This document shows positions 58,569-64,000 of a stretch of 64,000 nucleotides of DNA, in pieces. A program made the position numbers and the translations under genes. Source of the stretch: Ctena decussata (taxonomy: Eukaryota > Mollusca > Bivalvia > Lucinida > Lucinidae); the NCBI GenBank assembly GCA_963989385.1, contig OZ022514.1:25895222-25959221 (forward strand). The letters run 5' to 3'. The notes under the pieces were generated by a model, which had not been told where the DNA came from, did not search any database, and saw only the letters and a program-made list of their open reading frames with translations. Position 1 is the first letter of the stretch. Every line of letters begins with the position of its first letter.

Positions 58569-58654
58569 CATGACGTTGAAATGACGTCGTACTGACGTCG
58601 ATGCGACGTCATTACGTCGCATCGACGTCAGTACGACGTCATTTCGACGTCATG
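58569..58654. repeat. ACGTC-rich palindrome before a splice acceptor
   Basis: The 41-bp arms carry ATGACGTCGTACTGACGTCG and GATGCGACGT and pair almost perfectly around 4 bp. TGACGTC occurs repeatedly. It ends 29 bp before the exon at 58684. Confidence 0.9.
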
Positions 58655-58683
58655 TGCATGCTGGAAACAGTTCTCTTTTGCAG

Positions 58684-58794
58684 ACGTTTCTTGCTCAGAA
58701 TCCGACGCCTTGGTGCAGGAGTGCTTCGCAAAACCTGATGACTGGTCGTATATTACGCCAACTTATGCCCCTTCAGTGCAAAGTAAAGAACTGA
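58684..58794 (+). CDS. CARD gene, exon (linker after CARD2)
   Basis: The acceptor is 'cagttctcttttgcag' and the donor GTAAGT, a perfect consensus, both phase 1. The 37 codons include CSESDALVQECFAKPDDWSY and then ITPTYAPSVQ. No fold is recognised; such linkers join CARD2 to the helicase in RIG-I-like receptors. Confidence 0.7.
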   Translation, partial: TFLAQNPTPWCRSASQNLMTGRILRQLMPLQCKVKN

Positions 58795-58852
58795 GTAAGT
58801 TACCATAGTCGCAATTAGTTCACATCACTGGGGATAGATGAGTGTCTTGCAG

Positions 58853-59015
58853 TTTTACGTCCTTTATAACAGGAAGATGTTTGGGTGATATTGAAAAGCT
58901 GTGTGCAATGGAACCCCGTTTACAGATGAAAAGATTCCTGCCAACAGCGGGGCACGAACCCGGGACCGATAGGTCAGCAGGCCAGCGCTTAAACTACTGA
59001 GCTACCTGGGTTCCT
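58853..59015 (-). mobile_element. SINE-C
   Basis: On the minus strand: GGAACCCAGGTAGCTCAGTA, then GGTCCCGGGTTCGTGCCCC. Both pol III boxes are readable, and this is the best preserved of the three copies. Confidence 0.8.
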
Positions 59016-59295
59016 ACATCACTGGGGGAGTTGGTAGCGGGGCCCCCGTAAAAACTGCAGGAACCATGACACACAGTAGGAAAGATTAGAGCTGGTATTT
59101 AGTCAAATAGCCCTTCAACACACTATAAAGTTATTTTCGAAAGGTGCATGTTAACATAACATTATATCGTGATTTCCGAAAATGTCTTACAGGCCAACAC
59201 CCGTAAAAATGACGGGAAAGGGACTGGCAGCTGGTTGCCAGTTATTCTACCGTAAAATCTACGGATTTGTTTAACAGTGCAGGGAAGCAAACAGG

Positions 59296-59563
59296 AAGTC
59301 ACGGTAGGGCACCTGACTCGTAAGTCAGAGGTCCTGGGTTCGAATCCCGGTCTGGCCACATACTTTCGTTTCTCCTTCCGCTGATTCAAGAGGGGCAGTT
59401 GTCAGTTACTGGCGAAAGTATGTGCACTTAGTACTGGTTAACCGCTTAGGAGGTCTAAGCCTGCCCAGGAATAGTGTGGTTAGGTTAACTGACCGTCCCG
59501 ACATGACCTTAGTTGTTTACCGTGGACGTTAAGCATCAAATCAACCAACCAACCAACCTTTGT
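59296..59563 (+). mobile_element. SINE-A, plus strand
   Basis: The tRNA-like head is truncated at its 5' end and carries a CGT anticodon loop (CTGACTCGTAAGTCAG). Box B is GGGTTCGAATCCC, and the tail is AATCAACCAACCAACCAACC. Confidence 0.85.
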
Positions 59564-59592
59564 GAATTTGGCGGAACACATACAACTTAAAA

Positions 59593-60123
59593 GCTCTGTT
59601 GCTGTATCAGTGGTACAAATATATGAAATATTTTTTCATGTTTATCTTGAGGTAGCGCTGCAAACTTCTTAGTACAGTTTCGCCATTGAAGTTCGTCAGT
59701 CACGGTCATTTAGAAAGAAATGAAAAATCCTTGAGTTTCTTATAAAAAGGATTTATAAATTATTCGGGTCATTTTATCTGGCAAATTGTATGTCCTACTT
59801 TCGACATCATGAACTGGAATAAAATGGTAAACGATGTTTATAAGCTAGCGAGCTTGTTATCGAATCATTTCATATTCTTCTTGTATGAATTGATTGTGTA
59901 TGTTTATATGTTGAATAAAATACTGTGTAACTTAAAATGGTATGAAAATACAATGAACAACTCTAGTTTACGCATTTATTATATATTGCACCGCTTGATG
60001 GAGAAGCAGGAAAGGAAATCGCATTCTGTGGAGCAATTTTTCGTTTCTTAAAAACCTGTTCCCGCTAATATGACTCAGTAAATATATATGCAGATCAACC
60101 CACATTTTACCATCAAACGTGAA
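59593..60123 (+). repeat. Dispersed repeat R, copy 3
   Basis: Same ordered blocks as copies 1 and 2. A partial SINE-B follows at 60124. Confidence 0.7.
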
Positions 60124-60255
60124 GGGGTGGTCGGGTGGTGCGATGGTGCTGGTATAACTTCCAGTGTCGGGGCGTCCTACTAATTTGGATAATAGTAGGG
60201 CAATGGCCTACTGTGCTTGCAGTACGTGCGGGTGGGGGTTGTTTGGACATTTATC
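60124..60255 (+). mobile_element. SINE-B, 3'-truncated
   Basis: 5' half only, from GGGGTGGTCGGGTGGTGCGA to GGGGGTTGTTTGGACATTTA. Confidence 0.85.
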
Positions 60256-60865
60256 GTAAACCAAGAACCATCGTTCGACCCTCCAATTTCACGGAGCTGT
60301 AAAAGCAATGCATTTATCCATTTTCCGTAAGTCCTGGTAGGGTTAGGTGTACATGTAGACATGTTCAAAGTAGGGGATTTTCCAGTCCTTGTCATGCTGT
60401 AGCGAGTTCGTTCGAAATCGTTGGTAACCGTGGTTTTGGAGTTGTCTCTCAAGGCTGAACCTGTCGAACGGTTTAGTCGCCTAGGGAAGCAAATAGCAAG
60501 TCATAAATTCTTGGTAAAAATGGCAGAAAAACATCCAGATACTTTGGTATGTCTGATACAACAATGGGGAAGTGGGTATAGCTTGTGTTTTTTTTTTTAT
60601 AATGCTTTTGTTTGTCCTAGGCAGTTTCATTCCCCAGCCCATCTCTCAGAGGACCATAAAGTTCATTTGGTATCCAGTGTTTAGTTTCTCACAATCCACC
60701 ATTCCAGATTCCGATCATACTCTGGAAACTTCCTCAGAACTTGATTTGCTACATGTACAAGAAGAATACTACCAGACTTCGTCGTGTTCATGGATAATAG
60801 GCGTGGTAACTGGAGAAATCAGTTTGAAATACAGATTCTTGTCAATATATTTATGAAAAGGTCTA
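60256..60865. other. No firm gene; open segment before a donor at 60547
   Basis: A plus-strand frame reads SLKAEPVERFSRLGKQIASH, then FLVKMAEKHPDTL, and ends at GTATGT. The helix-like composition is suggestive, but no proper acceptor is visible and the phase (0) does not fit the phase-1 exons on either side. Confidence 0.25.
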
Positions 60866-61062
60866 GTGCCAGTCGGCTGCCAATAGCCATTTTACGTTAA
60901 AATCGCTATTGCCAGTCGACTGGCAATAGCGATTTCACGTCAAAATGGCAATTACCAGTCGACTGGCAATAGCGATTTTAACGTAAAATGGCTATTGCCA
61001 CTCGACTGGTAATAGCGATTTTAACGTAAATTCGCTATTGTTAGTCGACTGGCAATATCCAC
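60866..61062. repeat. Alternating palindrome array on GTCGAC
   Basis: About five units of 40-42 bp. Each centres on GCCAGTCGACTGGC flanked by AATAGC, and a second symmetry centre, TTTTAACGTAAAAT, lies between units. The stretch is thus a palindrome of palindromes. Confidence 0.85.
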
Positions 61063-61289
61063 TCCGTTTATTTAATGACACAACCTGTAGGAACCAAACG
61101 TAGACTACAGCCGAGATCCTTGCATGTTCACTTTGTAAAGCTGGTAACAAACGCACTCCTTATGCCAATCATAAAACTGAAAACGGCAAAGGCTTCCTGT
61201 ATCCTATTGGCCGATGAGGAGGTGGGGGTTAGAAGCCTATCGTCGTATCTTGGGCTGAGAGTACTCTGGTACCAAAAACATATCAGTCT

Positions 61290-61405
61290 TCTGCTCGGCT
61301 GACAGAGAGTCATCCAGTCTCCGGCTGAATGAACTGCGATTCTAACCCGCAACTTTCTGCATCTTAACCTAGCGTTTCTAACCGTTCGACCAAGGAGCCT
61401 TTCTG
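61290..61405 (-). mobile_element. tRNA-like SINE head
   Basis: On the minus strand: GGCTCCTTGGTCGAACGGTT with a box A, and a box B-like GGGTTAGAATCG. It differs from SINE-A and SINE-C. A body may extend left to about 61080. Confidence 0.6.
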
Positions 61406-61446
61406 CAATCATAAAATTTAATGAGCTGTTGCTGTATCTATTTCAG

Positions 61447-61701
61447 GTCCGATCCCGCCCCCTGTACCTAAGAGGTCACAATTACAAAAGAATACATCTC
61501 TTTACAACAGGAGGTCTATGCCGAGCCCACAGTCTACTTCCTTCAGCTCAAGGACAGATCTATGCGTCAGGTCTTCTTCTGTCCTAGACTTCATCAACGA
61601 GAAGAAGCGTCTTGCTCTTGAACTGATAGATATTAAAGAAAAATCAAGGCTAGATAAAGAAATAAAGGCTTTAGTAAAAGAGCATGAAATGACTGTTAAA
61701 G
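61447..61701 (+). CDS. CARD gene, exon (Pro/Ser-rich linker and charged helix)
   Basis: The acceptor is 'tgctgtatctatttcag' and the donor GTAGGT, both phase 1 (85 codons). It starts SPIPPPVPKRSQLQK, then a Ser/Arg-rich stretch. It ends in a heptad-like helix, FINEKKRLALELIDIKEKSR and on to KALVKEHEMTVK. A short coiled coil is likely. It is not a known part of the RIG-I helicase, so the protein may have a longer linker or may lack the helicase. Confidence 0.7.
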
Positions 61702-61720
61702 GTAGGTTACCCAAAAAATT

Positions 61721-61792
61721 CTGAAACTTGGAACACCTTTAAATCCTAAATGTTGGCCCAATATTTAGGATTTAAAGGTGTCCCAAGTTTCA
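61721..61792. repeat. Hairpin just after a splice donor
   Basis: The 31-bp arms (CTGAAACTTGG, then ACACCTTTAAATCCTAAAT) are paired around a 10-base loop with one mismatch. It starts 20 bp after the exon end at 61701. Confidence 0.9.
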
Positions 61793-62211
61793 GATTTTTA
61801 CGGTTTCACCAAAAGGTGTAGAATGAATAGAAAACAGCAAAGGCTCTGGGTCTGCACTGTTCTCTTAGACTTATCTGTCCCAATACTTAGAATCTAACGG
61901 TAATGTTAATATTAGAATATAGGCCTATCAGTATCATATTGTTGTATTTAGACAGATGTTCATATTGAACAGTAAGGTCGTTTCACGAGAAAAGAGGCAA
62001 TGTAATGGCAGCTGCCGCTCCTGCCCAGGATATTAAGCCACTTTTCCTAATTGCAGTTGAAATGATTGGTTCCCATAGAATGTAAACACCGAACACCGCA
62101 TGCCGATCTGATTCATAACAATTTGAATAGAGTGTCAAGCATTTATATTTTATATAGAATTCAGGTAAAGGGGAACCATTCCTTCATTTTCCTTGATGCA
62201 TTCCTTTTCAG

Positions 62212-62402
62212 TGGCTGGCAAAAATAGATTAAAATCCTGTAATCAGGGACCGACACATCAGTGTAGCACATTCCGCCCTAAACATCAAATGAGCCGCGAC
62301 GCGAGAAAACCAACAATGTGGTTGTGCGCCCAGTACAGACTCAGATCAGCCTGGGTATCTGCCTGGTCCGATCAGACTTTTCGCACAGCACTTAAAGGGT
62401 AG
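62212..62402 (+). CDS. Candidate terminal exon running into a MITE
   Basis: The acceptor 'ttgatgcattccttttcag' is strong, and phase 1 fits the exon at 61447. The frame (AGKNRLKSCNQGPTHQC, then STFRPKHQ) enters the GAGCC MITE at 62291 and stops at TAG 62400-62402. If used, it would give a helicase-less tandem-CARD protein with a MITE-encoded tail. Speculative. Confidence 0.3.
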
Positions 62403-62526
62403 CTAAGGGTCAAAGCTTATTCCATGCGGACAGCGAAGACTCTGATCAGACTGGGTGGATGCACAGGCTGATCTGAGTCTGCGCTGGGCGCACAACCACA
62501 TTGTTGGTTTTGTCGTGTCGCGGCTC
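62291..62526. mobile_element. GAGCC palindromic MITE, copy 8
   Basis: Flanked by AAAT (62287-62290, 62527-62530). Confidence 0.9.
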
Positions 62527-62628
62527 AAATAAGCCTCTGGCTTCCGTTCAGATTCTTTTGTACATAACTTGACGAAATTGAGATAAAATATGTTTACACC
62601 AAACACCAAATGTGAAGAAAAATTATAT

Positions 62629-63154
62629 GAGCCGCGACAGGACAAAACCAACAAAGAGGCAGTGTGCGCCTAGCGAAGACTCTGGTCAGCCTGGGCATCC
62701 ATCCGGACTGATCAGAGTCTTCAGTGTCAACATTGAGTTATTGATTGATTTGATGCTAAACGTCCACGGTAAACAACTATGGTCATGTCGGGACGGTCAG
62801 TTAACCTAATCATGCTATTCATGGACAGGCTCAGACTTCCTAAGCGGTTAACCAGTACTAAGTGCACATACTTTCGCCAGTAACTGACAACTGCCCTTCT
62901 TGAATCAGCGGAAGGAGAAACGGAAGTATGTGGCCAGACCGGGTTTCGAACCCAGGACCTCTGACTTATGAGTCAGGTGCCCTACCGATTGCGCTATGCG
63001 GCCCGGCGTAGATAACTTAGACACTAAGCTGCTATTAAGCACACAGTTAAGACTCTGATCAGACTCGACGGATGCCCAGGCTGGGTGGATGCCCAGGCTG
63101 ATCTGAGTCTTCGCTGGGCGCACCTGCTTTGTTGGTTTTGTCGTGACCCGGCTC
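62629..63154. mobile_element. GAGCC palindromic MITE, copy 9, split by SINE-A
   Basis: Outer ends flanked by ATAT (62625-62628, 63155-63158). A minus-strand SINE-A lies at 62741-63006. The right arm has a small internal duplication of GGATGCCCAGGCTG. Confidence 0.9.
62741..63006 (-). mobile_element. SINE-A inside MITE copy 9
   Basis: Full tRNA-like head (62920-63006) nearly identical to the copy at 11151-11426. Tail ATCAATCAAT near 62741. Confidence 0.9.
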
Positions 63155-63158
63155 ATAT

Positions 63159-63687
63159 ATATAGAAATGAAAAATAATAATTAATAGAAATAATCAATAA
63201 TAATAATTCAAAGCATCTTCAGAGAAGAAGAAATTTCTTGGAGACAGCAGAAAAAACATGAAGTTTTAAATTGCCCTTTATTTATCTCAGTTTGCTATTG
63301 TCATGTCTGGATATCTGCATAATGTATTTTCAGTCTAAGTACAGAACTAAATTAACTGACTAGCGACACTATACCTATACATGTTTATTTTTCCCTGTTT
63401 GCACTTGCACCCTTGGAGAATATGATTTTACCGAAAATCAGTATTTGGTTTCGTTTTTTTTCTCTCTAAAGAAACCATGAGGTTTGATAACTATATGCTC
63501 ACAAATGCATGCTTCTAAATACATAGGGTCGGCATCAGTGAGACATCAGAATTAAACACACAAAACCACTAGTTGCATGGCTACGGGTCTGGCCAAATAC
63601 AGTCCACCCACGTTATCTAAAACAGTGCTATCTTAAAGAACCCTATTCTATCAAAGAACGCATTTCAAGTCTTTCTTTACATTTCAG
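63159..63687. other. No gene recognised
   Basis: AT-rich. An acceptor-like 'ttttctctctaaag' at 63473 leads into a short frame with an early stop. Confidence 0.4.
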
Positions 63688-63786
63688 CTCATGTTATTTC
63701 AAGTTACTGATATGATATCTCCGAGTAAATTCTGGGACCAGAAAATTTATTTTGAGATACCAGTAGTTTCAGATGAACTTCGACAA
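63688..63786 (+). pseudogene. Tudor-like fragment
   Basis: After 'ctttctttacatttcag' the frame reads LMLFQVTDMISPSKFWDQK. This resembles the VxxxxSPSxFWxQ start of extended Tudor domains in TDRD-type proteins. It stops at TGA 63787. Phase 0 does not fit the phase-1 CARD exons. Confidence 0.3.
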
Positions 63787-63804
63787 TGAAATATTGAGAA
63801 ATGA

Positions 63805-63976
63805 CCGTATCTTGATAGTAAGGCGCCGTGCTGTGCTCATTGTGAGACCACAGTGTATTGTAGTGAAAAGTGTCAGGAAAAAGACTCTGAGTTCCATCGT
63901 TTTGCATGTTCTGTGGTTGCCCAGCGATTAGTAAAAGACATTTGTTTAAAGGCAGTATTTTATAACTGTACATAAT
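63805..63976 (+). CDS. Half MYND-type zinc finger
   Basis: In the frame ending at 63976: CAHCETTVYCSEKCQ, then EKD and H-R-F-A-C. The second Cys pair, YCSxxCQxxD and HxxxC match the C-terminal two thirds of a MYND finger, a zinc-binding protein-interaction module. The first CxxC would lie on an upstream exon. An in-frame stop precedes it at 63802. It is in the same frame as the Tudor-like fragment. MYND plus Tudor occurs in TDRD1-like germline proteins. Confidence 0.45.
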
Positions 63977-64000
63977 GTGTTTAACAGTTTTGTAGTGTGT

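Noticed and set aside
60421..60684. Extra exon of the CARD gene
   Set aside because: A donor-like GTATGT is present, but there is no credible acceptor and the phase conflicts with both neighbours.

Overview
The window looks like eukaryotic nuclear DNA from a mollusc, most likely a bivalve. The evidence is sparse short exons with GT-AG borders, a very high load of interspersed elements, tRNA-derived SINEs, palindromic MITEs, and the tandem-monomer elements ending in GACGGACGG tracts that are typical of bivalve genomes. Species cannot be fixed from sequence alone. Two innate-immunity loci lie in a matrix of nested mobile DNA.

Left half. Positions 1-11450 hold repeats only: LINE C-terminal remnants (688-1149, 4587-5125), a mariner transposase scrap (about 5230-5432), two families of tandem-monomer elements, a 900-bp mariner-type element (9363-10262) and a tRNA-like SINE. 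A Toll-like receptor gene follows on the minus strand (16042 down to 11507). Its signal/LRR part, LRRCT, membrane span and TIR domain are readable. However, a 1.85-kb element splits the LRR region, two frameshifts hit the juxtamembrane and TIR parts, and the end of the TIR is missing. From 16100 to 32100 I see layered repeats only, including a Penelope-type or retrozyme fragment with a complete hammerhead ribozyme fold (22738-22781, minus).

Right half. A plus-strand gene is assembled from exons at 47367, 49280, 52623, 53981, 56972, 58684 and 61447, with an isolated candidate exon at 32203. Every border is GT-AG and every junction phase agrees. It encodes an acidic N-terminal extension, two consecutive CARD domains, and a proline/serine-rich linker ending in a charged helix. 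Tandem CARDs are the hallmark of RIG-I/MDA5-like RNA sensors; no helicase is visible before the window ends. At the far right edge a half MYND zinc finger and a Tudor-like stretch lie on the same strand, with stops between them.

Repeat systems. (1) Several unrelated-looking tandem-monomer families share one terminal design: a CAAGA plus short palindrome head, degenerate monomers, a GACGGACGG tract, and a 3' double stem-loop with a TTCG-type loop. (2) A palindromic MITE with GAGCC termini occurs nine times, with 4-bp A/T target duplications. (3) SINE-A (tRNA-like) and SINE-B have 10-14 bp target duplications and a common CAAT-type tail. (4) A TA-flanked TIR family begins GGGGAGA. (5) A 36-bp minisatellite with 180-bp higher-order structure lies in the CARD gene region. 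The palindromic DNA crowds the splice sites of what is probably an RNA-sensing gene.
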